Assembly: GCA_021399395.1 (NCBI GenBank)
Contig: JAAFKJ010000119.1
Location: forward strand, 1 to 46,028
Direction of reading: 5' to 3'
Length of the DNA stretch: 46,028 bases
Origin: Candidatus Heimdallarchaeota archaeon
Lineage (GTDB): Archaea > Asgardarchaeota > Heimdallarchaeia > Heimdallarchaeales > Heimdallarchaeaceae
In this document: positions 7,983 to 15,587 of the stretch, piece after piece
How positions within the stretch are numbered: position 1 is the first letter of the stretch
Layout: every line of letters begins with the position of its first letter
Program-made: the position numbers and the translations under genes
The notes under the pieces: model-generated
The model's input: the letters and a program-made list of their open reading frames with translations, nothing else
What the model was told of the DNA's origin: nothing
The model's database searches: none

Positions 7983-9356
7983 TTAGAAGATTTTTCTTTT
8001 ACCTTTCTGTTCTTTTAGTTCAAGAACAATCTCGCTCATAAGATGTATAAGATTTGCACTTAAAACATCGACAGAATTTTTTAGTTCTCGTATGGATTGA
8101 ATTAGATCTCCCATCATTTGTGACTGGGTTGTTGAGTCTACAGCTTTGGGTTCTGGCTTTAAAGATTCAAGTCTTTGATCAAAAATCATCAAATCTTTCT
8201 CAAATTGATCCATTTCAGGAGTTCTTGGCTCAGGTATAGAAGATATATCAGCTTTAGATCTTTTTCTGTCTTCTTTCTTTTGCTTGTCTCGTTGGGATTT
8301 TTCTTTCATCTTCTCCATATAGGGAAGAACCTGTGAGTAGTCAATCCCTTCCCTTCTAGCCATATCAGTGAGTAATATATCCCTGTATCCTTGATCTTCA
8401 ATTTTCAGCTCATCAATTTCTTTTTCCAACTCTTGGATAATTGCTATAGCTTCATAGATATCAGTTTTTGACATCTTTTGATCTACTTCTTTAGTCTCAG
8501 TACGTGTGGACTTAACCTCAGCTCTTAAGGTTTGCATTGCTTTGATAACTTCAGTCTTAACGTGATCAGTTTCTCCTTTGTTGAGTGCCTCTTTAACCAT
8601 CTCAATTTTACTGACTGCTTCATAAGGTTCTTTTTCCACTTCAGTGGATTCTTCAACTAACTCTTCTTCAATGGTTTCTTCACCTAGAGACATTGGGGGA
8701 GTTCCGATATGAGCAAAAATATTTTTTGCAAAAGTCGCATTATCTCTGAGGTCTAAACCAGCTTTCTTATCAGAAAAGATTAAGTATGATCCACAAACAA
8801 AAATTGTTCCCAAACCATAAGATGTAATCGCAGCTACTGCACTACTTGGTGGATCACTAGAACTACTAGTTCGAGCTAATTCTGTATCTCCTTCCTCTAG
8901 TTGTAGAGAACAACTTGAAACTAGAACTATCTCTTTTAAGCCGTCTGTAATGGGGTGTTGATAGAATTTAGAGACTACAGCATTACTCTCTAATTCCAAT
9001 TCGTAATTCTCATAATCGAAAATCTGATTTGAAACTGTAGCTATTTTGAAGTGCTTTAACAGCGTATTTAGATTGGTATTTAGACCTTTATCTCCACCTG
9101 CATTTGCAAAAATAGCTATTGCTCCACCTTCATCAACAAAACGCAATAAAGCTTTGACTTCATGACCATATAGTTTACTTGAATCAGGACAGAGAAGGAC
9201 AAGTATGTCATACTCTGTGATATTTGTGTATTTGATAGGATAAGAATCGTATCTGGATATTTCATGGCCTTCCTTTTCTAGAAGTTCACTAAGTTTTTGA
9301 AAATTATCGTGTATTTTTCCCCTTTCCTTTTGAGTTTCATCAAATAATATCCTCAT
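7983..9356 (-). CDS. GIFT-domain (IFT52/GldG-type) protein with coiled-coil tail
   Basis: Residues 1-225 read as a GIFT/DUF4350-type alpha/beta domain, related to class I glutamine amidotransferase-like folds but without their catalytic Cys. Strand ILFDE is followed by DILVLLCPDSSKLYGHEVKALLRFVDEGGAIAIFANAGGD, TNLNTLLKHFKI, VVSKFYQHPITDGL and LGTIFVCGSYLIFSDKK. This order (KYLDxGG, TNINxLLxxYGI, GSxxMFSD) is the one in the N-terminal half of eukaryotic IFT52 and in GldG. The rest is acidic, then coiled coil (about 275-345), a basic stretch, and a final helix ending in KGKRKIF. The start was set at ATG 9356 because GGGTG lies six bases before it; an in-frame ATG at 9368 would overlap that site. 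It precedes DNA ligase and diverges from the ParA-like gene. Confidence 0.65.
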   Translation of the reverse strand: MRILFDETQKERGKIHDNFQKLSELLEKEGHEISRYDSYPIKYTNITEYDILVLLCPDSSKLYGHEVKALLRFVDEGGAIAIFANAGGDKGLNTNLNTLLKHFKIATVSNQIFDYENYELELESNAVVSKFYQHPITDGLKEIVLVSSCSLQLEEGDTELARTSSSSDPPSSAVAAITSYGLGTIFVCGSYLIFSDKKAGLDLRDNATFAKNIFAHIGTPPMSLGEETIEEELVEESTEVEKEPYEAVSKIEMVKEALNKGETDHVKTEVIKAMQTLRAEVKSTRTETKEVDQKMSKTDIYEAIAIIQELEKEIDELKIEDQGYRDILLTDMARREGIDYSQVLPYMEKMKEKSQRDKQKKEDRKRSKADISSIPEPRTPEMDQFEKDLMIFDQRLESLKPEPKAVDSTTQSQMMGDLIQSIRELKNSVDVLSANLIHLMSEIVLELKEQKGKRKIF

Positions 9357-9555
9357 ATAAACACCCATTTTTCTGCAAGAAATTCTTTTCTCTTTTTATA
9401 TTTACAAGTTAAATCTTCATAATTATTAATGTTGTCGATATATTGCTGCTGTTGGTAGGTTTTTAAACAAAACGAACTAAATTTTAGCAGAATATCTCAT
9501 TTTGAGTAGTAAAGAATAAAAACCTCTATACAAAACAATATCATCCGGTGATTGA

Positions 9556-10413
9556 ATGACAAATATTGACTTTGCTAAGTTAACTGAGTTAGCTTCCTCT
9601 AGATTAGACATTATCGTACTGCACTCACAGAAAGGTGGCCCTGGAAAAACAACTCTATCATGCAACATTGCCCACGAATTAGCCGAAAGAGGAAACAAGA
9701 CTGTTCTTGTTGACTTAGATATAGCTCAACCAACTATCCAACATATTTTCCAAATTCCTGATAAGAAAATCAAACACACAATTAATGATATCCTTCTTGG
9801 AGATGTAAAAGCAAATGAAGATGTTATTCTAGAAACAAAAAATCCAAACCTATTTTTAATTGCAGCTAAAGAGAATGTGGAATATGGTGAAGGCTTACTA
9901 TCGCTACTAGAAGGGATCCAACAATTTTCTTTTTTTGCCTTACATGAAATGACAAAGCTTCTTCTGAGAATGGGTTTTCGATATGTAGTTTATGATTGTG
10001 CTCCAGGATATAGGATGGAATCTGTTAATGCAGCAGCAATAGCTGATGCAAGATTGTTTGTAATTAGGCCTTCAACATTTAGTTTTGAGGGAGCTAAACA
10101 AATGCTCACAGATATCTACAAGAAATTAGATATTAGGTCTCTAAACTTCTTTGTTTTTAATCAAGTTCCCCCAGATCTCAAAGAAGACAATCAGAAACTG
10201 CTCAATGCTTGGAAAGATGATCTAATTAAATTGTATCTCCCTGAAAAAATCGCATTTCTAGATTTTCTCCCTATTTCTTTTGAAATTATGGAACTAGGTA
10301 TAAATGGTGAGTATATTTTTCCAGAGAAAACGGTACTCTATAAGAAATTATCAGAAATAGTTACTGAAATCACAACAAAAATTGATGAGATGAAAGAGAT
10401 TAAAGAAGAATAA
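9556..10413 (+). CDS. ParA/MinD-family ATPase
   Basis: The 285-residue protein has the deviant Walker A of the ParA/MinD class, KGGPGKTT (26-33) with the signature first Lys. Next come VLVDLDIAQPT (switch I/A' region) and VVYDCAPGYR (Walker B, where many relatives have D-x-P). Such ATPases dimerise on ATP and position DNA, membranes or protein clusters. There is no C-terminal amphipathic helix of clear MinD type, and no ParB or centromere repeats lie nearby, so a chromosome-partition role is not shown. A GGTGA site at 9547-9551 fixes the ATG at 9556. The gene diverges from the GIFT-domain gene across 199 AT-rich bases. Confidence 0.88.
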   Translation: MTNIDFAKLTELASSRLDIIVLHSQKGGPGKTTLSCNIAHELAERGNKTVLVDLDIAQPTIQHIFQIPDKKIKHTINDILLGDVKANEDVILETKNPNLFLIAAKENVEYGEGLLSLLEGIQQFSFFALHEMTKLLLRMGFRYVVYDCAPGYRMESVNAAAIADARLFVIRPSTFSFEGAKQMLTDIYKKLDIRSLNFFVFNQVPPDLKEDNQKLLNAWKDDLIKLYLPEKIAFLDFLPISFEIMELGINGEYIFPEKTVLYKKLSEIVTEITTKIDEMKEIKEE

Positions 10414-10584
10414 TCTTAGAAATCTGTGAAAAACATATCAAATTTTGTTAATTGATTCTGTAATATAGTCATATCAAAAATACAAAGAATCAGTTTGAAT
10501 GAAAACTAAATGTAAAAAATTACAGGGGCTTTTATACTCAAAAATTCTAGAGTAATTAGGACTAGGATTTACAACTAAGGCAGC

Positions 10585-10780
10585 CTATGCGATCACCTCC
10601 AAAGGGACTGTGATCAAGTTGCTTGAAAAATCCTTTCTGCTATACCTAAATAGAACGGGAATAAAGAAGTGTTCCGAAAACACTACTTTTAGTGCGAACG
10701 GGGTAGGAGGGTATGTGATGTACCCATGTAGAGTGTGAGTAGACCCACAAGGAATGACACTTGCATTGGTTCTACTAAAT
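10585..10780. ncRNA. Candidate structured RNA in a 510-base gap
   Basis: The gap from 10414 to 10923 has no convincing protein gene but holds four strong hairpins in 200 bases. Hairpin 1 is GATCAC at 10591-10596 with GTGATC at 10610-10615, extended inside by TCC/GGA. Hairpin 2 is GTTC (10671) and CACTA (10681) with TAGTG and GAAC (10690-10699). Hairpin 3 is GGGTA (10709) with TACCC (10721). Hairpin 4 is AGTAGACC (10738) with GGTTCTACT (10768), plus an inner CAAG/CTTG stem. GC content is visibly higher than in the flanks. The strand is not certain because the stems are mostly Watson-Crick. It does not match the consensus regions I know for RNase P, SRP or 5S RNA. Confidence 0.4.
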
Positions 10781-10923
10781 ATGTTCAACGATGTTAGATA
10801 TATACTAACATAATAGTAACACATCATATGTTAAAGACTGATCTAAAACTAGCTTAGACTGTTTAATTCCGTTCTAGTTGGGTCTCTGTTCATGGCAATA
10901 TTGGACAAGTTTTTATTCATCAC

Positions 10924-11928
10924 ATGTCTACAGTTGTATTAATGAGCCTAGTTAAAGAGTATCAATGTCCTCATTGTAATGCTCCCATGGACGTAAACCC
11001 TGAAGATGCGATATTTAACTGTAGATCTTGTGGTCAAGCTGTTTTGTCTGATGGTTCAGAATTTAAGGACCATTATGTCTTAAGAAACACTTTGAATAGA
11101 ACAAAAATTCATGAAATCATCAAGGGTTTTATTAAGAAGAAAGGTTTTATGAGGGGAATCAAAGGTTATAAAATAACAAACATAACTCCTACATTAACAC
11201 CTTTTTGGGTAGTTACTTCTGATGCATATACTCACTTTGTGGGATATCTCAGATACACTGAAACGAAAACCAGAACCGTCGGTACTGGAAAAAACAGAAG
11301 AACTGTTACTGACCATGTTACTGTTTATCGTCCTATTGATCAGGAGATAAGAGAGAAAAGAGCGGATGTACTCTTGGGAAGGAGAGGAAGTTCAATTTAT
11401 GGTTATAGTAAAGTAAAAGACATTGTTCGTTCTGAATTCTCAACAGCTGTTCCTTTTGAACATGATCATTTAATAGCAACGGATAAAGAATTTGATTACT
11501 TATCTACTGAGATAACTTTAGATGCTGCTAATCAACTTGGAAAAACAGTTGTTTTTGATAATCACAGAGCTAGAGCGCAAAAAGCTTGTACAAAAGTATT
11601 TGATTGCGCTACACAAATCACCTATTCGGGAACTTACTTTGTTCATGCCCCTGTTTGGCAAGTTGAATATGAATTCAAAGGCGAAACTTACAGAGTTGCT
11701 ATTTTAGGTAGTAGTGGAAGGATAATTCTTGGAGAGATTCCAGTAACAACAACCTTCCGTATGATCTTTTTGACACTAACAGTTCTAGCAATAGGTGCAG
11801 CTGGTGTGGTCAGCTATTTCTTTGGTCAATCTGCAGTATATGTTCCAATTATTGCTGGAATTGTTGCTGCGGTTATAGGATTCTTCACGCTTAAGAATAC
11901 CTTTAAGCCTAAATCGGTGGTGGATTAA
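10924..11928 (+). CDS. Zinc-ribbon membrane protein, copy 1
   Basis: A 334-residue protein beginning with a four-Cys zinc ribbon (C15-x2-C18, C33-x2-C36; CPHCNAPMDV and CRSCG). A soluble alpha/beta region of about 230 residues follows, containing a TRTVGTGKNRRTV turn. Next is a segment GETYRVAILGSSGRIILGEIP that resembles a PepSY-like beta pair, and then two hydrophobic helices near the C terminus (about 278-298 and 303-322). The zinc ribbon most likely faces the cytoplasm. The start at ATG 10924 has no Shine-Dalgarno sequence; ATG 10942 is an alternative. It is followed by a homologous gene one base after its stop codon. I do not recognise a named family. Confidence 0.75.
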   Translation: MSTVVLMSLVKEYQCPHCNAPMDVNPEDAIFNCRSCGQAVLSDGSEFKDHYVLRNTLNRTKIHEIIKGFIKKKGFMRGIKGYKITNITPTLTPFWVVTSDAYTHFVGYLRYTETKTRTVGTGKNRRTVTDHVTVYRPIDQEIREKRADVLLGRRGSSIYGYSKVKDIVRSEFSTAVPFEHDHLIATDKEFDYLSTEITLDAANQLGKTVVFDNHRARAQKACTKVFDCATQITYSGTYFVHAPVWQVEYEFKGETYRVAILGSSGRIILGEIPVTTTFRMIFLTLTVLAIGAAGVVSYFFGQSAVYVPIIAGIVAAVIGFFTLKNTFKPKSVVD

Positions 11929-11929
11929 G

Positions 11930-12913
11930 ATGACAGTAAAATCAATTATGTGCCCAAATTGTTCAGCTCCTCTTGAAATGGAAGCAACTCAATCCCACGT
12001 AACTTGCCCATATTGTGAAGTTACAAGCGAGTTGAAGAAAGTTTCAGAGTTAATTGAACATTACATGCTACCTGTAAGTTATGATGTCTCCCAAATAAGA
12101 ACAGAACTTGTAGGAGATATCTTGAAACATCCAGGAGTTCCGGAAGATTTACATAAATCTCTAGAATTTACAAAAATCGATCTGAAATTTTATCCTTACT
12201 TTATCGTTACTGTTCATCTCAGAACCGAATACAAAGGTAATGGAGAATATGCTACCTTCAGTAGCAGATACAAATCTGGCTACCGTCATATAAGCACACA
12301 TCTAAAGCCTGAACAAGGTGTTTTTGATGATACAAGAGAATTCATCATTTATTCATCTGAAGATGTGATTAATGACTTAATAAACTTCGAAATTTCAACA
12401 AGAGGAAAAAGATATTTCCAAGCTTTAGAAGCTGAGAAAGTCAAAGCTGATGTTAATAAGAGTATTTTCAATCTAGAGCAAGCAAAAGAAGAAGCCATTG
12501 GCAATATGCGAGATATACATAAAGGACTGATGATGAAAGAACTCGCGCAAATACTAGAAGTCAAAGATGAACCGAAAGTTGAAGGTGTCTATCTTTTACA
12601 TATACCGTTCTATTTCCTAGAATTCAAAGTTGGTAAGAAGGAATACAAAGCAACAATGGATGCTGCTACAGGTAGAACTGTAATAACTCAGGTTCCTCGA
12701 GAAACATCTTATTGGATACAAGTAGGAGTTCTTACAACACTTTTTGGAGCAATAGGGTTAGCTGGTATTTATTTTGCAGTTAACAATGTACTAGAAACAG
12801 GCTACTTCGGTATTTTCGGGGCTATAGCAGGTCTTGTGTATGCTGCTCGAACTTTGCAACTTGGAATGAAATCTCGTTATTCAGAAACTCAAAGATCGAA
12901 ACGGAGAAAATAA
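11930..12913 (+). CDS. Zinc-ribbon membrane protein, copy 2
   Basis: A 327-residue relative of the preceding gene with the same plan. It has a zinc ribbon C8-x2-C11 and C26-x2-C29 (CPNCSAPLEM, CPYC), a soluble middle, a short KKEYKATMDAATGRTVITQVP segment aligned with the copy-1 PepSY-like pair, two C-terminal membrane helices (about 248-268 and 278-298) and a basic tail. The middle region is more helical and charged than in copy 1, so the two have diverged a lot since duplication. The ATG follows the copy-1 stop (TAAG-ATG), so the two are translated from one transcript and may form a heteromeric membrane complex. Confidence 0.75.
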   Translation: MTVKSIMCPNCSAPLEMEATQSHVTCPYCEVTSELKKVSELIEHYMLPVSYDVSQIRTELVGDILKHPGVPEDLHKSLEFTKIDLKFYPYFIVTVHLRTEYKGNGEYATFSSRYKSGYRHISTHLKPEQGVFDDTREFIIYSSEDVINDLINFEISTRGKRYFQALEAEKVKADVNKSIFNLEQAKEEAIGNMRDIHKGLMMKELAQILEVKDEPKVEGVYLLHIPFYFLEFKVGKKEYKATMDAATGRTVITQVPRETSYWIQVGVLTTLFGAIGLAGIYFAVNNVLETGYFGIFGAIAGLVYAARTLQLGMKSRYSETQRSKRRK

Positions 12914-12917
12914 TCTC

Positions 12918-12950
12918 CAATTTATTTTTTCTCTTTTACCTTTTTATTTA
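12918..12950 (+). terminator. T-rich terminator after the zinc-ribbon pair
   Basis: Several T runs separated by single bases lie just after the stop at 12913 and before the next gene at 12977. This is typical of archaeal intrinsic termination. Confidence 0.45.
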
Positions 12951-12976
12951 AAAATGATTTATCTATTGGATTAAAT

Positions 12977-13711
12977 ATGACTGAAGAAATTCCTCTCTTT
13001 TTTGATTTTGGTGGAACCCTTGTAGATACTTTGCAAGTAACTCGTAGAGTTTTCAAAGAGGTTTTAGGTACAGATTATACTCCAGAACAAATTAAGGATA
13101 TGTACAAAGATGCTTCACAGAAAAGACAAAGTATATCTCTGTTAATCAAATATAAGGTAAATCCTGCGAAACTAGCTCTTAAACAGAAAAAAATCAAATC
13201 AATGCAGAAAGAGCTTTTCATTGATACAATAGAGTTAAACGATAAGGCAAGTGAAGTTCTTCAAAAGATTAAGAAACTAGATAAAAATCTGAAATTGATT
13301 CTTGTCACTCAGAATCCAATGATGGAAGATGAAGAATATTCCAGTCAAGCTTTGACCAAGTTATTTGGAGATAATAATCCTTTTGATCAGATATTGGCGG
13401 GAGAGGATAAATTTCAGATGATTGTCCATAATTTTGACCCTGATATATTAGCTAGAGGAGTCTTGATTGGTGATTTGCCAAATGATGTTTACGTTGCAGA
13501 AATGCTGAAAATTCCTTGCTTTGGAGTAACATGGGGTTATTCTGAAGAGGATGAACTTAGAACTCCATTCATTGTAGATGAAATTGAAGATCTCTATGAA
13601 ATGGTTCAAGATCATATTGAAGACTTAAAGGAAGAAAAAGATGAAGAAATAGAGGAAATAGAATTTGAGGACATTGATCTAGATTCGGATGACTTTGAAT
13701 TAATTGACTAA
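12977..13711 (+). CDS. HAD-superfamily hydrolase with acidic tail
   Basis: The 244-residue protein has HAD motif I at DFGGTLVDT (nucleophile Asp10), motif II LILVTQNP (Thr111), a likely motif III Lys145, and motif IV GDLPND (Asp166, Asp170). In motif I the usual second Asp, the general acid, is Gly12. Such DFGGTL variants occur in HAD proteins annotated as phosphatases, but loss of the acid could slow or alter catalysis. A helical cap follows motif I (about 20-90). The last 30 residues are almost only Asp, Glu and Ile/Leu, an acidic tail not normal for the family. The substrate is unknown. It is convergent with the ATPase H gene. Confidence 0.8.
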   Translation: MTEEIPLFFDFGGTLVDTLQVTRRVFKEVLGTDYTPEQIKDMYKDASQKRQSISLLIKYKVNPAKLALKQKKIKSMQKELFIDTIELNDKASEVLQKIKKLDKNLKLILVTQNPMMEDEEYSSQALTKLFGDNNPFDQILAGEDKFQMIVHNFDPDILARGVLIGDLPNDVYVAEMLKIPCFGVTWGYSEEDELRTPFIVDEIEDLYEMVQDHIEDLKEEKDEEIEEIEFEDIDLDSDDFELID

Positions 13712-13722
13712 ATTAATTTCAT

Positions 13723-14043
13723 CTATTCCATTTCTAAAATGAAGTCTATCACTTTGTTGGCAACATCGGTTATTTTTCCTTCGCTTTCTTTAAGAATAAC
13801 CTCGGCTTCTTGTTCAGCATCTTTTATGAGCTTCTTGTACTTTGAAGGGTCCCTTGCATCTGCGATTTTTTGTTTAAGAATCTCCCTTGCTTCATTTTTT
13901 GCCTTCTCCAACTGTCTGACTCTATCGCTTTGAGCTTTTTCTATCAAAAATGCTGCTTCATTCTGTGCATCCTTAATAAGTTGCTCAGATTGTTGTTCAG
14001 TAATCTTTATTTGTTGAATTATTTCTTGTTCACTTAATGGCAA
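13723..14043 (-). CDS. atpH: A-type ATPase subunit H (peripheral stalk)
   Basis: A short (106-residue) Ala/Glu/Lys/Gln-rich coiled coil throughout, matching the archaeal A-ATPase H/G subunit that pairs with subunit E to form the peripheral stalk. The start was set at TTG 14043 because GGTGA at 14049-14053 lies five bases before it. The upstream in-frame GTG (14052) is part of that ribosome binding site. The start codon overlaps the start of the divergent subunit C gene (ATG 14037), so the two 5' ends share at least seven bases. The rest of the ATPase genes lie beyond subunit C. Confidence 0.8.
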   Translation of the reverse strand: MPLSEQEIIQQIKITEQQSEQLIKDAQNEAAFLIEKAQSDRVRQLEKAKNEAREILKQKIADARDPSKYKKLIKDAEQEAEVILKESEGKITDVANKVIDFILEME

Positions 14044-15092
14044 ATATTTCACCCGATATCTCTTTTCTTGCTAGTTATGTTAGAGGTCAGCATGCTAAGC
14101 TTCTTTCTATTAGTGACTTTGAGGGTTTGATAAATAAACCTTATGAAGTCTTCATTAACGATTTGAAGTCTTTTGAGATCGGTCATATATTGCGTCAAAA
14201 TCCCTCTTATCAATCACATGAAATTGAGCGTTTTTTAACAACAAGATTATTGGATCAATATTCATTTATACTAAAAAACACACCAGTTTGGGCTAGAAAT
14301 TTCATTGAATCTTATACTGTAAAATTTGAAGTGATGAACCTTCAAAGGATTGCCAGATACCTCTATTCTAATGCAGAAATAAACATGAGGGAAGCAATAA
14401 ATTTGAGAAGCCAAGAAATGTTGGGTAGAACAGCGTTTATTGCTAAGATGCTTCGATGTAATGATTTAGCTGAATTATTGGAAACTCTAAAGCAAACAGA
14501 ATATGCTGCAGAAATTGAGGTTGCAGAGAATATTTATTCAAACGTTGGAGATATTTGGCCTATTGAATTCGCTTTTGATACATATTACTTGAAACAGATG
14601 TTAGCAGAGGCATCTAAACTTAGAAGAAAGTATAAAGATGGAGCTTTGACTTTTGTGCACCAAGAAATTCTAACTAATTTACTTCTAGTTATCCTTAAAG
14701 CTGATTTTGTGGAGGTTGATGTAAGTGATGCATTAAAATTATTACCTTTGCCAGACAATATTCCATTTAAAAGGCAATTATCATCACTTATTTCAGAACC
14801 ATCTCTTAAAACCGATTTAGAGATATTGAAATCTTTCAATTCAGAAAAAATTAATCAAGGAATTAAGTGGTATAAAGAAGACCAAATGTTCCTTCATATT
14901 GAAATAGCTATTAGAGCTAGAGGGTTAGCTGCACTAAAGAAATCTTTCTATGAAGATTATGGCATTTTGAGTGTTCTGAGTTACCTTAAGCAATACGAAA
15001 CACAAATTCAAGATTTGAATAAATTACTATATCTGAAAGAATACAAGTTCCCTATCGAAAAGACAAGAGAACTTATTATCAATCTATTGTAA
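14037..15092 (+). CDS. atpC: A-type ATPase subunit C (V-type d homologue)
   Basis: The 351-residue, mostly helical protein fits the funnel-shaped C/d subunit that links the central stalk to the membrane rotor. The N terminus reads FLASYVRGQHAKLLS, like the Y-x-x-(A/T)-R-V/R-G...LL start of the family. Later come FEVMNLQRIARYLY (the conserved N-x-x-x-I-x-R-x-x motif) and the C-terminal PIEKTRELIINLL. It lies alone on the plus strand inside an otherwise leftward ATPase cluster. No Shine-Dalgarno sequence precedes ATG 14037, and TTTATTTG about 25-32 bases upstream, inside the H gene, could serve as a TATA box for a leaderless transcript. Its stop is three bases from the convergent stop of subunit K. 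Confidence 0.9.
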   Translation: MANISPDISFLASYVRGQHAKLLSISDFEGLINKPYEVFINDLKSFEIGHILRQNPSYQSHEIERFLTTRLLDQYSFILKNTPVWARNFIESYTVKFEVMNLQRIARYLYSNAEINMREAINLRSQEMLGRTAFIAKMLRCNDLAELLETLKQTEYAAEIEVAENIYSNVGDIWPIEFAFDTYYLKQMLAEASKLRRKYKDGALTFVHQEILTNLLLVILKADFVEVDVSDALKLLPLPDNIPFKRQLSSLISEPSLKTDLEILKSFNSEKINQGIKWYKEDQMFLHIEIAIRARGLAALKKSFYEDYGILSVLSYLKQYETQIQDLNKLLYLKEYKFPIEKTRELIINLL

Positions 15093-15095
15093 CAT

Positions 15096-15587
15096 CTATA
15101 TCGTAGGAACCGTAACAATATTCAGAAGTATGAATGCTATAAGCAACCCATAAATTGCTAATGCTTCCCCCAAACCAAGATAGATAAGGTTTGGAGTAAA
15201 GACCTCTGAGTTTGATGTTATAGATCCTATAGCTGCAGGTTCTCCTTTTGCTAATGTGATAGCCGCACCCAGATTTGATACCACCATGATAAACATCGCT
15301 GCGATAAAAATCCAACCATATTCTGGTTTAAATTCAGTTATTGCATAAGTACCATCAAGATATGGTAGTATCTTTGTATACATTACAAATGCTATAAGTA
15401 ACCCATAAATTGCTAATGCTTCTGCTAACGCAAGATAGATTAGAATGAAGATATTCAATTTTTGCTTTTCAGCTACTGCTGCTGCTGCTGCTTGAACTCC
15501 TTTTGACAAAGGAATTCCTGCACCTAATATAGTTAGCATTGTTCCTGCTATTCCTATAATTCCTAAAACATATCCTTCAACTGCCAT
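15096..15587 (-). CDS. atpK: A-type ATPase subunit K (c-ring proteolipid, duplicated hairpin)
   Basis: The 163-residue membrane protein has four helices, made of two homologous hairpins. Each carries an ion-binding carboxylate in a nearly identical segment: LALAEALAIYGLLIAF (Glu56) and LGLGEALAIYGLLIAF (Glu141). The product is the rotor-ring subunit. Many archaeal rings use single hairpins, whereas eukaryotic V-ATPase c has two hairpins with only one Glu; here both hairpins keep it. The EALxxYGL sequence is closer to V-type proton-binding rings than to the Na+ ring motifs I know, so proton coupling is the tentative reading. The gene overlaps the end of subunit I by 11 bases. Confidence 0.9.
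   Translation of the reverse strand: MAVEGYVLGIIGIAGTMLTILGAGIPLSKGVQAAAAAVAEKQKLNIFILIYLALAEALAIYGLLIAFVMYTKILPYLDGTYAITEFKPEYGWIFIAAMFIMVVSNLGAAITLAKGEPAAIGSITSNSEVFTPNLIYLGLGEALAIYGLLIAFILLNIVTVPTI

Noticed and set aside
9556..10413. Plasmid or chromosome partition locus around the ParA-like gene
   Set aside because: No ParB-like gene, iterons or centromere-like repeats lie nearby, so only the ATPase family is claimed.
10591..10600. Possible fragment of a 16S rRNA gene, because GATCACCTCC equals its 3' end
   Set aside because: Nothing else nearby matches 16S rRNA; the preceding bases do not give the conserved GCGGCTG, and no 23S or tRNA follows.
10793..10809. Near-palindrome GTTAGATATATACTAAC
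   Set aside because: Noted as a possible operator or TATA element, but it is isolated and AT-rich, so chance is likely.
10585..10827. An 80-residue open frame on the minus strand across the structured gap
   Set aside because: It has no ribosome binding site, a composition unlike its neighbours, and runs through several hairpins; a structured RNA explains the region better.
15079..15315. Minus-strand frame across the end of the c-subunit gene
   Set aside because: Overlaps the conserved atpK gene in another frame, with a translation that has no membrane or domain pattern.
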